A stretch of DNA of 64,000 nucleotides from Halorussus limi (GCF_023238205.1 NZ_CP096659.1:1674001-1738000); one strand, 5' to 3'; numbered from the stretch's first letter, positions 16,658 through 26,882 are shown. The notes: generated by a model not told the origin, from the letters alone. Made by a program: numbers and translations.

Positions 16658-17353
16658 ATGGTACAGGATAACACGGGTGGACTGCGACTCACGCTCGACA
16701 TCTGGCACCCCGACTGCTGGACGCTGGAGGTGACCGACCGGGCCGCGGGCGGTCTACTCGGCCACGGCGTCCACCGCATCGACGGGAAGGCCAACGGGCG
16801 ATTCACGGCCTACGGCGACTCGACCGACGAGGTGGACGAGTTGCTCGCCGAGATACGGGCCTCTGAGTTGACCGACTCGGTCTGGGAGACCGCCGACCCC
16901 CACGCCGACGCCGACACGCAGGTACCCGGCACGGCGAGTCGGGGCATCGTGGTCCGGTACGACATGGACAACAGCATCAACGACGCGCTGGTCTCGCGGG
17001 GGTTCATTCCGGACGAACCGGTCCGGATGTACGACGGCCGGGAGTACTGGACCGTCATCGTGGACGGGAGTCGGAACGCGGTCCACGAGCGCATCGACGC
17101 GGTCCGCGAGGAGATGGACGCCGACGTGGCGGTCGAACTCATCACCGCTCCCCGCTCCGGGAGCGGGATGTTCCGGACCGACGCGCTCTCGGCCCGCCAG
17201 CGCGAAGTCTTCGAACTCGCCCGCCAGCGGGGCTACTACACGTGGCCCCGCGAAGTCTCGGCGACCGAACTCGCCGCCGACCTCGACATCTCGAAGGCGA
17301 CCCTGCTCGAACACCTCCGGAAGGCCGAAGTGAAACTCCTCGGCGAGGACTGA
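16658..17353 (+). CDS. HTH_10 (bacterio-opsin activator-type) regulator
   Basis: A 231-residue regulator. The C-terminal HTH_10 domain reads LSARQREVFELARQRGYYTWPREVSATELAADLDISKATLLEHLRKAE (residues about 180-227), typical of Bat-like haloarchaeal regulators. The N-terminal 150 residues form a putative sensing domain with no motif I can name. It is divergent from the DUF1611 gene with 100 bp between starts, and about 180 bp before the amino-acid permease gene, which it could regulate. That link is only positional. Confidence 0.85.
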   Translation: MVQDNTGGLRLTLDIWHPDCWTLEVTDRAAGGLLGHGVHRIDGKANGRFTAYGDSTDEVDELLAEIRASELTDSVWETADPHADADTQVPGTASRGIVVRYDMDNSINDALVSRGFIPDEPVRMYDGREYWTVIVDGSRNAVHERIDAVREEMDADVAVELITAPRSGSGMFRTDALSARQREVFELARQRGYYTWPREVSATELAADLDISKATLLEHLRKAEVKLLGED

Positions 17354-17534
17354 CGGCCCCGTTCTCTCCGATTTCTCCCGACTCGCACTCGGTGACGCGG
17401 ACCGCGAGCGGGCGAGGTTCTAAACGACCGTACTCCCGTCTCTGACTCCGAAATGTCAGCGCTATCGGCTCTTCTCCGGGACCCTTCCATTCTAGGCACG
17501 GGGGCTTTCCCGGCCTATCGGACTATGATAGGGT

Positions 17535-19013
17535 ATGACATCACAATCGAGAGACGACAGGAGCCTCTCGCGCGACATGGGACCGCTGGCCGCGATGAGT
17601 ACCGTCGTGGCGGGCACCCTCGGCGCGGGACTGTTCGTCACGCTGGGCACCGCGAGCGCGACCACCGGACCGAGCGTCATCCTCGTGGTCGTCCTCTCGG
17701 GTCTGCTCGCCATGAGCATCGCCATCAACTACAGTTGGATGGCCACCATCTTCCCGGCGGCCGCGGGGTCGTACGCCTACGTCTCCCGGACGTTCGGAAG
17801 TCGGCTTCCGGGCTTCCTCGTGACGTGGTCGAAGTGGCTCGGCTACATGGCCGCCGACGCCGTCCTCGCTATCGGATTCGGGAGCTACCTGCAGGTGTTC
17901 TACCCCTCGGTGGACCCCGCGCTCGCCGGGTTCGCCCTGCTGACCGTCCTCTTCCTCGTGAACCTCGTCGGGACGAAGGGGTACAGCGTCTCGCAGAACG
18001 TCATCTTCGGCGTGCTGATGCTGTCGATTCTGGTGCTGGTGATTCCGGGGACGGCGAACGTCGATATGGCGAACTACCAGCCGTTCTTCACCGGCGGCTT
18101 CGACGGGTTCGTCGCCGCCGCCGTCCCGCTGTTCTACGCCTACATCGGCATCGCCGTCGCCGGGCAGATGGGCGCGGAGGTCAAGAACCCCTCGCGGAAC
18201 CTCCCGCTGGCGATGGCGGGCGGGACGCTCGTGCTCATCGTGCTGTACGTCTGGACCGCGGCGGTCATCTACGGCGTCGTCGGCGACTACACGACGCTCG
18301 CGAACTCTGCGCGTCCGCTGGCTACCGCCGCCGAGGCGTTCCTCGGCGACGCGGGCACCGCCGTCGTCGCCTTCGGCGGCCTGCTCGCCACCGCCTCGTC
18401 GGTCCACGCGGTGATGGCCGCGGGCATCAAGATGCCCTACTCGTGGTCGTGGGACGAGGTGTTCCCCGCGAAGTTCTCGGCGGTCAGCGACCGATTCGGC
18501 ACGCCCCACTGGTCGCTGCTGACGCTGTACGTCGTCGCGGCGAGTCTGACCTTCTGGAGCGCGGGCCTGAATCAGGCGCTCGCCATCGCGACGTTCAGCT
18601 ACCTCATCGCGTACGCCTCCGTCGCCGTCGCCGCGGGCTATCTCTACGCGACCGACCCCGAGAAGGCCGCGACGGCCGGTTTCAATCCCGGCAAGTGGCT
18701 CTACCTCCCGGTCGCCGTCGGGGGACTGGGTTCCGTCGGCCTGCTGACGCAGGCGGCCAACTGGAGCGCGCTCGTCGCGCTCGACTTCGCGGCGCTCTCG
18801 ACGCTCGCGGTCTACCTGCCGTGGCTGGCGGTCGGAATCGTCATCTTCAGCGTCTACTGGTACCGCGGCGAGCGCAAGGGAACCGACGTGCAGGCCATCC
18901 TCGACACCCTGCCGGGCGTCGCCTCGGACGAGTACGACCCGAACGTCGGGCGCGCCGCCGACGAGAGCGTCGGCGTGGGCGACGAGAACGTCGGAGGTGC
19001 GAGCGATGACTGA
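17535..19013 (+). CDS. APC-family amino-acid permease
   Basis: A 492-residue membrane transporter with about 12 TM segments. The start MTSQSRDDRSLSRDMGPLAAM is followed by TM1 with GTLGAGLFVTLGTASATTGPS, the glycine-rich unwound helix of APC transporters. A later segment reads FYAYIGIAVAGQMGAEVKNPSRNLP, also typical. The last 30 residues are an acidic cytoplasmic tail. It overlaps the downstream M20 peptidase gene by 8 nt, so the two are translationally coupled. This suggests uptake of an amino acid or derivative that the peptidase then processes. Substrate not predictable. Confidence 0.9.
   Translation: MTSQSRDDRSLSRDMGPLAAMSTVVAGTLGAGLFVTLGTASATTGPSVILVVVLSGLLAMSIAINYSWMATIFPAAAGSYAYVSRTFGSRLPGFLVTWSKWLGYMAADAVLAIGFGSYLQVFYPSVDPALAGFALLTVLFLVNLVGTKGYSVSQNVIFGVLMLSILVLVIPGTANVDMANYQPFFTGGFDGFVAAAVPLFYAYIGIAVAGQMGAEVKNPSRNLPLAMAGGTLVLIVLYVWTAAVIYGVVGDYTTLANSARPLATAAEAFLGDAGTAVVAFGGLLATASSVHAVMAAGIKMPYSWSWDEVFPAKFSAVSDRFGTPHWSLLTLYVVAASLTFWSAGLNQALAIATFSYLIAYASVAVAAGYLYATDPEKAATAGFNPGKWLYLPVAVGGLGSVGLLTQAANWSALVALDFAALSTLAVYLPWLAVGIVIFSVYWYRGERKGTDVQAILDTLPGVASDEYDPNVGRAADESVGVGDENVGGASDD
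18992..18998 (+). promoter_or_regulatory. Shine-Dalgarno site of the M20 peptidase gene
   Basis: GGAGGTG inside the permease 3' end, 7 nt before the ATG at 19006. It rules out the GTG contained in the motif as the start and supports coupled translation. Confidence 0.65.
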
Positions 19014-20256
19014 GACCGGAACGAGCGCCGACGCCGACGCGAAAGCCGGCCCCGAACTCGCGGTGGACCCCGACGAGACCGTCGACCTGCTCCAGCAGAT
19101 GGTCCGGATTCCGAGTCCCTACTTCGAGGAACACGACCTCGCGGAGTTCGTCTACGAGTGGCTGGACGACCGGGACCTCGACCCCGAGTACCACCGCGTC
19201 AGCGAACCCGAGATTACGGAGTACGAGGGCGACAACGTAATCGCGCGGCTCGAAGGCTCCGACCCCGACGCGCCGACGCTCCTGCTGAACGCCCACATGG
19301 ACACCGTGAAACTGGTCGAGGACTGGGAGGAGGACCCCTGCTCGGGCCGCATCGAGGACGGCAAACTCTACGGGCAGGGCGCCTGCGACATGAAGGGCGG
19401 TCTCGCGGCGGTGATGAAAGCCTTCGAGGCGCTCGCGGAAGTCGAGGCGAACGGCGAGTTGCGCGGCGATGTCCTCCTCACTGCGGTCGTGGACGAGGAA
19501 GGGCCCTACGGCCTCGGCACCGACCGACTCATCCGGGACGGCATCACCGACGAATGCGACGCCGCCATCGTGACCGAACCGGGTCCCATCCTCGCCCAAG
19601 AGGACCTCGACAACCCCGCGCTCCTGCTCGGGGCGCGCGGGCGCTACCTCTACGACATCACGGTCAAGGGGAAGGCGGCCCACGGTTCGCAACCCCACAA
19701 GGGCGTCAGCGCGCTGGTGGACGCCGGCCGACTCGCCGAGCGCCTGACCGAAATCGAGGTCGGGAGCCACGAGAAGTTGGGCGAGGGGTCGGTCTGCCCG
19801 CTCATGCTGAACTCCGGGAGCCAGACCCTCTCGGTGCCCGAGCGCGCCCACCTGATGGTGGACCGCCACGTCGTCATCGGCGAGAGCGAGGCGGACGTGC
19901 GCGCCGACGCCGAACGGGCGGTCGCGGACTTGGACCTCGAAAGCGAGGTCGAAATCAGTTTCCGCGAGGCCCCGGACCCCGGCATCAAGTACGGTCCTTA
20001 CGTCACCGACGAGAACCACGAACTCGTCGGGGCCTTACAGGGCGCGACCCGGAGCGTCACCGGCGCGGACCCCGCACTCGGCTACTTCGCCAGCGTCGGC
20101 GACTTCAACTATCTGGGCGACCGGGCGGGTCTGCCGACGGTCATCGTCGGCCCGGACGGCGAGAACATCCACGGCGCGGGCGAATTCGTCTACACCGACG
20201 AGGTGGTCGAGGTGGCCGACATCGTGACGCAGGCGGCGGTCGAGTTCTGCGGGTGA
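19006..20256 (+). CDS. M20/M25/M40-family metallopeptidase or deacylase (ArgE/DapE-like)
   Basis: A 416-residue enzyme with the zinc ligands of the M20 family: His in NAHMDT (about residue 91), Asp in GACDMKGGLAA (about 126), Glu-Glu in VDEEGPYG, an acidic ligand in TEPGP and a late His in NIHGAGEF. The dimerisation domain in the middle contains GKAAHGSQPHKGVSA. Members cleave small peptides or N-acyl amino acids (acetylornithine deacetylase, succinyl-diaminopimelate desuccinylase). The start overlaps the permease stop, and the context fits breakdown of an imported compound. Exact substrate unknown. Confidence 0.88.
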   Translation: MTETGTSADADAKAGPELAVDPDETVDLLQQMVRIPSPYFEEHDLAEFVYEWLDDRDLDPEYHRVSEPEITEYEGDNVIARLEGSDPDAPTLLLNAHMDTVKLVEDWEEDPCSGRIEDGKLYGQGACDMKGGLAAVMKAFEALAEVEANGELRGDVLLTAVVDEEGPYGLGTDRLIRDGITDECDAAIVTEPGPILAQEDLDNPALLLGARGRYLYDITVKGKAAHGSQPHKGVSALVDAGRLAERLTEIEVGSHEKLGEGSVCPLMLNSGSQTLSVPERAHLMVDRHVVIGESEADVRADAERAVADLDLESEVEISFREAPDPGIKYGPYVTDENHELVGALQGATRSVTGADPALGYFASVGDFNYLGDRAGLPTVIVGPDGENIHGAGEFVYTDEVVEVADIVTQAAVEFCG

Positions 20257-20302
20257 ACTCGGCCGGGACCCCTCGTCTCGACTTCCGTTCGGATTCCGCG
20301 TC

Positions 20303-21235
<933 letters not shown>

Positions 21236-21435
21236 TCACTGTCGGTCGCCTCAGCCGTTGAATCTTCGGGTCGCAGAAGGCGGCTCGGATGAAAGGCCTC
21301 GTCACAAGGGGCTCAGTGGGGGTAACCCTCGTCACTGCCGCCGAGCGAGAGTAGACGGGGCGGCGTAAAAAGGCTCACGCAGTGGGCATCGAACCGTCGT
21401 CGCGCCGCGGATTCGGTCGGACGACGACGGACGCC

Positions 21436-22725
21436 TCACTCGCCGTCGCGCCACGCCGAAAGCTCCCGGAGTTCGGTCGCGACGGCCGAGACTCCCTGCT
21501 CGTCCAACGCGCCGCGCTCCGTGATGACCTCCGAAACCGCGCTCGCGGGCGTCACGTCGAAGGTCGGGTTCAGCGCCTCGATTCCGGCGTCGCCGTCGTA
21601 GACCGCTTCGGGGTCGCCGTCCTCCAGATGCACCGCGTCGTCGGTCCGGACCTTGTCGCTCGCGGCCACGGCGTAGACCGGAACGCCCTCTCGATTCGCC
21701 GCGAGCGCCGCGCCCCGCGTCCCGGTCTTGTTCACCACGCGCCCGTCAGGCAGTACCGCGTCCGCACCGACGACGAGGGCGTCCACGTCCTCGGTCGCCA
21801 GCACGTGCGAAATCGCGGCGTCGGTGTGGAGCGTCACGCGGGGACCGGAGCCCTCGGAGTTCCCGCCGTTCGCGGCCAGTTCTTCGGCGACGCCGACGCC
21901 CTCACGTGCCGGACGCGACTCGGCGACGAACACCCGCCGGGCAGCGGGCAGGGCGTCCAGCACGGTGCCGGACCGCGAGAGCGTCAGGACGCGGTCGCCT
22001 CGAATTTCGTCGGCGGCGTTCTCGGCGGCCCCTTCGTCCGCGCGATAGGCGCGCTCGATTCCCTCGCGGGCCGCCCGTTCGACGGCCGCCGCGCTCCGGT
22101 CGCCCTCCGCCTCGGCCATCGCGCGGTTCACCCGGTTGCCGACCGCGGCCATGCTCGGTCGGACGTCGAGCAAGCGCTCGGCGACGGCCGCGAGTCGGGG
22201 CCAGTCGTCGCTCGCGCCGCGTCGCGACGCGCGCTCTGCGAACGACCTCGCCCGGTCGCGGAGGACTTCGAGCGCCCGGACCGAGAGATACGCCGACCCG
22301 TGGTCCGCGTCGTCGGCGACCTGTTGGACGGTCGGGGCGACCCGCGAGTAGGACGCCCAGAGGTTCGGGACGGTGTCGCGCCGGCGGATTTCGGTCGGGT
22401 GGACCCACTCCGACTCGGCGCTCTCCCAGTCGGTCTCGGCGTCTCGGCGGTCGCAGTCGAAGAGGTAGGGGTGGACGACCCACCGCGTCCCGAGGGCTTC
22501 GTCCTCGAACTCGAAGGTGACGCCCTCCCGAGCGAGCGCGCAGGCGTCGAGCAGGCCGGTCTCCTCCGCGATTTCCGCGCGCGCCGCGGCGTCCGGGTCG
22601 CCCTCGGCGTGGCCCGCGACGCCGGCCCACTTCCCGGGGTAGGAGCCGACTTCCTCGGAGCGACGCAGGAGCAGCACCTCGCCTCGATTCCGGAGGAAGC
22701 AGGTCACGACGTGCGTCTCGTCCAT
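21436..22725 (-). CDS. Nudix domain fused to an eIF2B-alpha-like (ISOCOT) domain
   Basis: A 429-residue two-domain protein. Residues 1-140 form a Nudix hydrolase fold with the box region GHAEGDPDAAARAEIAEETGL; the usual Arg before Glu is Ala and the spacing is one residue short, so catalysis may be altered. Residues 150-425 resemble eIF2B alpha/beta/delta, 5-methylthioribose-1-phosphate isomerase and ribose-1,5-bisphosphate isomerase, with RVTLHTDAAISHVL, VVGADAVLPDGRVVNKTGT and NPTFDVTPASAVSEVITERG. The isomerase-like half suggests a sugar-phosphate substrate whose precursor the Nudix half might release. That is inference; the fusion is seen directly. Confidence 0.82.
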   Translation of the reverse strand: MDETHVVTCFLRNRGEVLLLRRSEEVGSYPGKWAGVAGHAEGDPDAAARAEIAEETGLLDACALAREGVTFEFEDEALGTRWVVHPYLFDCDRRDAETDWESAESEWVHPTEIRRRDTVPNLWASYSRVAPTVQQVADDADHGSAYLSVRALEVLRDRARSFAERASRRGASDDWPRLAAVAERLLDVRPSMAAVGNRVNRAMAEAEGDRSAAAVERAAREGIERAYRADEGAAENAADEIRGDRVLTLSRSGTVLDALPAARRVFVAESRPAREGVGVAEELAANGGNSEGSGPRVTLHTDAAISHVLATEDVDALVVGADAVLPDGRVVNKTGTRGAALAANREGVPVYAVAASDKVRTDDAVHLEDGDPEAVYDGDAGIEALNPTFDVTPASAVSEVITERGALDEQGVSAVATELRELSAWRDGE

Positions 22726-22770
22726 ACCGGCGCGTCGGTCCCGAGCGCCAAAAAAGAGGGCGGCGGCGAG

Positions 22771-24351
22771 TCAGGCCTCGGTCGTCGTCGCGTTCGCGTC
22801 GCCGGATTCCGTCGTCGCGTTCGTCACCGTGACCGGTCCGACCTCGGGCCGGACCTCCGAGAGTCCCTCGACGGTCGGCGCGTTCACGATTGTCACGTTC
22901 CGGCCGTCGGTGTCCACGTAGAACGCGTCGGCGAACTTCCCGTCGGCGATGCGCCACGTGTTCGGGCCGACCTGCCGGGCGCCCCAGTACTTCAGCACCC
23001 GTTCGTAGCCTTCCACGAACTGCTGGGCGTTCTGGGGCGAGTCCCACGCGAGTTTCCAGACGTAGCCGAACGACCCGTTCCGGTTCTCGTAGACGTGGAG
23101 TCGGTCCCCGTCCCACCCGGTCGAGTAGTTCGACTCGTAGTTCAGCGGGTCGAACGTGCTGACGTTGCCCGACTGGTTGTAGTCGAACCACTCGTTCGCC
23201 GGGATGATCTGAGTCTGGCCCTGACTGTGGTAGTAGGGGTAGACGAACGTCATCATCACCGCGGCCTCGCCGAGTCGGGCGTAACCGGGCCGGTCGGGCG
23301 CTCGCACGCGCGACCAGTTTCCGGTCGCGGTGTCGTTCAGCGTCACGTTCGTCGGCGGGTCGCTCCGGTACCGGAGCGGGTGGATGACCTGCTCGGTACT
23401 CGCCGGCAAGTCCTCGTACAGCGCGTTGACGGCGTCCCAACCGCCGACGTTCCGGACCATGCGGACGAACGCGGGACCGTCGCTGTACGGTTGGAACTTC
23501 AGGAGGTAGACTCCGATGTTGGCGAGTTGGCCGCCCGCCCCTCGCTCGGGCGCGTCGAGACACTGCCAGTTCGCGCCGCACTGGCGCTCGTAGAGCGTCT
23601 CGGTGTAACTCGCGTCGCCCTCGACCACACCGCTTATCGCGTTGACCTCGTCGCGAAAGTCGCCCTGCAACTCGTCGCCCGAGAGGTTGAACTGCTCGTC
23701 CTGCCACGCGTGCATCAATTCGTGTGCGAGAGTCAACTCGTCGATGCGCAGGTCCTCCGCGCTTTCGGCGATGACCACGATTTCGTCGCGCTGCGGACTG
23801 TAGTACCCGAGGACGCCGGTCCCGCGGTTCTCGCTCTGGACCGCGAGGGAGTCCTCGTCCTCGCCGACGAGGAACAGCGCCTCGAACTTCCCGTTGTCGA
23901 ACTTCCGGAGTCCCTCGGAGGCGTTCCGGTTCGCCTCTCGGTTGCGGAACTCCTCTCGACTGATGACCGAGACTGGCACGCTCTGGTTGAACTCGATGCA
24001 CCGCACCGCCTCGACGCGGGCCATCGTCCGCGAGACGATTCGCTCGCGCTCGCCCTGCTGGACCCCGTCGCCCTGATTCACGTCGATGGACTCGTCGTAC
24101 CAGATGCCGTTCTCCCAGCCTTTGACGTCGGAGTCGGGGTCCGACCCGTTCTCCGGCGGGGTCGCTCCGCAACTCGTCTCGACCTGCTCGCCGCCGCTTC
24201 CGTCCTGTGCGCTCGCGCTCGGCGTCGTCGCCGCCGCGGTCGGCGGTTTCGCGTCGGCGGGCGACCCGCCGAGCGTCGCGCCGGCGACTCCCGACCCGAG
24301 CATCGCGATTACCAGTAGTACCGCTGTCAGCTTGCTCCCCTGTGATAACAT
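22771..24351 (-). CDS. Secreted surface protein with HExxH motif (Hvo_1808-like)
   Basis: A 526-residue exported protein. The signal peptide is MLSQGSKLTAVLLVIAMLGSG, followed by an Ala/Thr/Ser-rich linker and a globular domain. At about residue 210 it reads LTLAHELMHAWQDEQF, an HExxH zinc-peptidase motif with a downstream DEVNAISGVVEGDASY that could give a third ligand (Glu). Later DWNQSGNVSTF-like Asn/Ser-rich segments suggest glycosylation. The sequence resembles the haloarchaeal Hvo_1808 surface family. Peptidase activity is suggested only by the motif. It is followed 45 bp later by the Nudix/eIF2B gene. Confidence 0.75.
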   Translation of the reverse strand: MLSQGSKLTAVLLVIAMLGSGVAGATLGGSPADAKPPTAAATTPSASAQDGSGGEQVETSCGATPPENGSDPDSDVKGWENGIWYDESIDVNQGDGVQQGERERIVSRTMARVEAVRCIEFNQSVPVSVISREEFRNREANRNASEGLRKFDNGKFEALFLVGEDEDSLAVQSENRGTGVLGYYSPQRDEIVVIAESAEDLRIDELTLAHELMHAWQDEQFNLSGDELQGDFRDEVNAISGVVEGDASYTETLYERQCGANWQCLDAPERGAGGQLANIGVYLLKFQPYSDGPAFVRMVRNVGGWDAVNALYEDLPASTEQVIHPLRYRSDPPTNVTLNDTATGNWSRVRAPDRPGYARLGEAAVMMTFVYPYYHSQGQTQIIPANEWFDYNQSGNVSTFDPLNYESNYSTGWDGDRLHVYENRNGSFGYVWKLAWDSPQNAQQFVEGYERVLKYWGARQVGPNTWRIADGKFADAFYVDTDGRNVTIVNAPTVEGLSEVRPEVGPVTVTNATTESGDANATTTEA

Positions 24352-24504
24352 TACCCACTTTTCCCCCGTGGGCAGTCACGGCCGCGCCGGGGATAAAGGT
24401 CGGCGTCGGCGCGAGCGAGTCGGACGCCCCGATGCGCGGTCGAGCGTGCGATGCGGTCCCGAACCGCCTCCACGCTTTTCCCCGCCGGGGTTCAACAGGT
24501 CCGC

Positions 24505-25044
24505 ATGGTCGAAATCGCCATCGTCAGTGACACCCACGTCCCGTCGCGCGCGGACCGAATTCCCGAGTGGGTCGCCGACCGGATTCGGGAGGCCGACCAC
24601 ACCATCCACGCGGGCGACTTCGACAGTCCCGAGGCCTACGAGACCGTCGCGGACCTCGCGGGGGAGAACTTCACCGCTGTCGCGGGGAACATGGACCCCC
24701 GTTCGCTCGACCTGCCGGCGGTCGCCACGGTCGAGGTTTCGGGCACGACCTTCGTCGTGACCCACGGCACCGCCGCCACGGAGGAGGAGTACGAGGAGAC
24801 CATCGCCGAGGCGGTCAGCGAGGAACTGACCGGGCCGGGCATCGCGGTGGCGGGCCACACCCACGCGGTCGTGGACGACGACATCGAGGGCATCCGGTTC
24901 CTGAACCCGGGGAGCGCGACCGGCGCCGACCCCGCCAACGTGGCGACGATGCTGACCGTCGAGATTCTGGAGGGCGAGGTGAACGTCCGTGCGTACGTGG
25001 AGGACGAGCGAGTCGCGGACCCCGACGAGTATCCCGAGCGATAG
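24505..25044 (+). CDS. YfcE/MJ0936-type metallophosphoesterase
   Basis: A 179-residue calcineurin-like phosphoesterase. Metal ligands are visible in order: Asp-x-His in VSDTHVPSRA (residues about 8-10), Asp in HAGDFDS (about 38), Asn in AGNMDPRS, His in VTHGTAATEEEY and His-x-His in VAGHTHAVVDDD. The family hydrolyses phosphodiesters. The ATG at 24505 was chosen because the sequence before it is not protein-like. It is divergent from the surface-protein gene and followed 84 bp later by cofE. Confidence 0.9.
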   Translation: MVEIAIVSDTHVPSRADRIPEWVADRIREADHTIHAGDFDSPEAYETVADLAGENFTAVAGNMDPRSLDLPAVATVEVSGTTFVVTHGTAATEEEYEETIAEAVSEELTGPGIAVAGHTHAVVDDDIEGIRFLNPGSATGADPANVATMLTVEILEGEVNVRAYVEDERVADPDEYPER

Positions 25045-25098
25045 GTCGGGGTCGATACCCTCGCTCGTTCGTCGTCTCGTTTGCCCGTTTCGGACGGG

Positions 25099-25104
25099 TT
25101 TTTA
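25099..25104 (+). promoter_or_regulatory. TATA-like box of cofE-mer
   Basis: TTTTTA centred about 27 nt before the ATG at 25129, fitting a leaderless transcript. Confidence 0.5.
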
Positions 25105-25128
25105 CCGACAACGCGCCAACTCCACCGC

Positions 25129-25896
25129 ATGAACGTGTTCGCGGTGCCGGGACTCCCCGAGGTCCGGCCGGGCGACGACCTCGCGGCCCTCGTAGAGGCG
25201 CGGGCCGACCTCCGAGACGACGACGTACTGCTGGTCGCCAGCACCGTCGTCTCGAAGGCCGAGGGCCGCCGCGCCGACCTGGAGGAGTTCCCGGCGGGAC
25301 CGAGAGCGAAGGAACTCGCCGAGCGCCTCGAAGCGATTTCGGGCGAGCAGAAGGACCCGCGGTTCGCGCAGGCCGTGCTGGAGGAGAGCACCGAGATAAT
25401 CATGGAGGCACCGTTCCTGCTGACCGCCACGAAGTTCGGCCACGTCGGGGTCAACGCGGGCATCGACCGGTCGAACGTGGGCGATGGCGGCGCGGATTTA
25501 CTGTTGCTCCCCGAACGTCCGAGCGAGAGCGCCGACCGGATTCGGGAGAACCTCGAATCCGACCCCGCGGTCGTCGTGACCGACACCTCCGGGCGACCCT
25601 TCCGCCACGGCCAGCGCGGAGTCGCCATCGGGTGGTCGGGCATCCCGGCGTCGCGCGACTGGCGGGGCGAGACCGACCGCGACGGCCACGAACTCGAAGT
25701 CACTGTCGAGGCGGTGGTGGACGAACTCGCCGCGGCCGCGAACCTCGTGACCGGCGAGGGCGACGACGGCCTGCCGGTCGCGGTCGTGCGCGACTGGGAG
25801 TTCGGAAACCACGAGGGGAGCGACAACCTCTACCGCGACGTGGACGGCGACTTCGTCCGGCAGGCGCTCAGGGGGTGGGAGTTTGCGCGGGATTGA
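25129..25896 (+). CDS. cofE: Coenzyme F420-0:L-glutamate ligase
   Basis: Adds glutamate to F420-0 in the last steps of F420 synthesis. The 255-residue protein starts MNVFAVPGLPEVRPGDDLAAL. It has LLVASTVVSKAEGR, the conserved GVNAGIDRSNVG (about residues 106-117), VVVTDTSGRPFRHGQRGVAIG and the late EFGNHEGSDNLYRDVDGDF. This is the archaeal single-domain form, without the bacterial FbiB C-terminal extension. It overlaps mer by 14 nt, so the pair is co-translated. Confidence 0.93.
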   Translation: MNVFAVPGLPEVRPGDDLAALVEARADLRDDDVLLVASTVVSKAEGRRADLEEFPAGPRAKELAERLEAISGEQKDPRFAQAVLEESTEIIMEAPFLLTATKFGHVGVNAGIDRSNVGDGGADLLLLPERPSESADRIRENLESDPAVVVTDTSGRPFRHGQRGVAIGWSGIPASRDWRGETDRDGHELEVTVEAVVDELAAAANLVTGEGDDGLPVAVVRDWEFGNHEGSDNLYRDVDGDFVRQALRGWEFARD

Positions 25897-26872
25897 ACTC
25901 ACGCCCGAACACCCGATTCCGGACCTCGTGGAAACCGGCCAGCGGGCCGAGGAGTCGGGGTTCGACACCCTGTTCGCGAGTTGCCACTACAACAACCGCG
26001 ACCCCTTCGTCGTCCTCGACAGGGTCGCGGCCGCGACCGACGACCTCCGACTCGGACCGGGCGTCGCCAACCCCTACGAGACGCACCCGGTCTCGCTGGC
26101 CTCGCGCGTCGCCACGCTCGACGAAGTCAGCGACGGCCGGGCGGTCTGCGGTCTCGGGGCGGGCGACCGCTCGACGCTCCGGAATCTCGGCTTCGAGCGC
26201 GACAGGCCGCTCCGGCGCGTGCTGGAGGCGATGAAGGTCTCTCAGAAGCTCTGGGCGGGCGAGCGCGTGGACCACGACGGCACCTTTCGGGCGACCGACG
26301 CGGGTCTCAACTACCCGGAGGCCGTGAGCGACGTTCCGGTCTACGTCGGCGCGCAGGGTCCTCACATGATTCGGATGGCGGCGAAGCACGCCGACGGCGT
26401 GCTGGTCAACGCCTCCCACCCCGACGACTTCGCGTGGGCCGACGAGCGGGTCGAGGAAGGAGTGGACGAGCGACCCGCCTCGCGGGGCGGTCGAGACGAC
26501 TTCGACTTCGCGGCCTACGCCAGCGTCAGCGTGGCCGAGGACGCCGACGCGGCCCGCGAGGCCGCGCGCCCGCCGGTCGCGTTCATCGCGGCCGGGGCGG
26601 CCCCGCCGGTCCTCGACAGGCACGGCATCGACCGCGAACGCGCGGAGGAAATCGGCGAGGCCATCGAGTCCGGCGACTTCTCGGCGGCCTTCGAGCGAGT
26701 GACGCCCGCGATGGTGGACGCCTTCTGCATCGCCGGGACGCCCGAGTCGGCCGCGGAGAAGATTTCCGGCGTGCTGGAGTACGCCGATAGCTTCGTCGCC
26801 GGGTCGCCGCTCGGCCCGGACCCGACGGCGGCGGTCGGTCTCGTCGCGACGGCGCTGGACGAGGCCGAGTAG
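25883..26872 (+). CDS. mer: 5,10-methylenetetrahydromethanopterin reductase (F420-dependent, luciferase-like)
   Basis: A 329-residue TIM-barrel flavin/F420 oxidoreductase. It starts MRGIELTPEHPIPDLVETGQRAEESGFDTLF from a TTG inside the cofE end, and has FASCHYNNRDPFVVL, GPGVANPYETHPV and GLGAGDRSTLRNLGF, matching Mer. The later DVPVYVGAQGPHMIRMA segment is typical of the luciferase-like F420 family. In haloarchaea without methanogenesis the role is C1/folate-like metabolism; methyl-branch or amino-acid synthesis has been suggested. The upstream neighbour cofE makes its cofactor. The TTG start is unusual but no better start is in frame. Confidence 0.88.
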   Translation: MRGIELTPEHPIPDLVETGQRAEESGFDTLFASCHYNNRDPFVVLDRVAAATDDLRLGPGVANPYETHPVSLASRVATLDEVSDGRAVCGLGAGDRSTLRNLGFERDRPLRRVLEAMKVSQKLWAGERVDHDGTFRATDAGLNYPEAVSDVPVYVGAQGPHMIRMAAKHADGVLVNASHPDDFAWADERVEEGVDERPASRGGRDDFDFAAYASVSVAEDADAAREAARPPVAFIAAGAAPPVLDRHGIDRERAEEIGEAIESGDFSAAFERVTPAMVDAFCIAGTPESAAEKISGVLEYADSFVAGSPLGPDPTAAVGLVATALDEAE

Positions 26873-26882
26873 AACGAGAGCG

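Noticed and set aside
21382-24318. Forward frame of 978 codons
   Set aside because: Shadow of the Nudix/eIF2B and surface-protein genes on the reverse strand; no recognisable motif.
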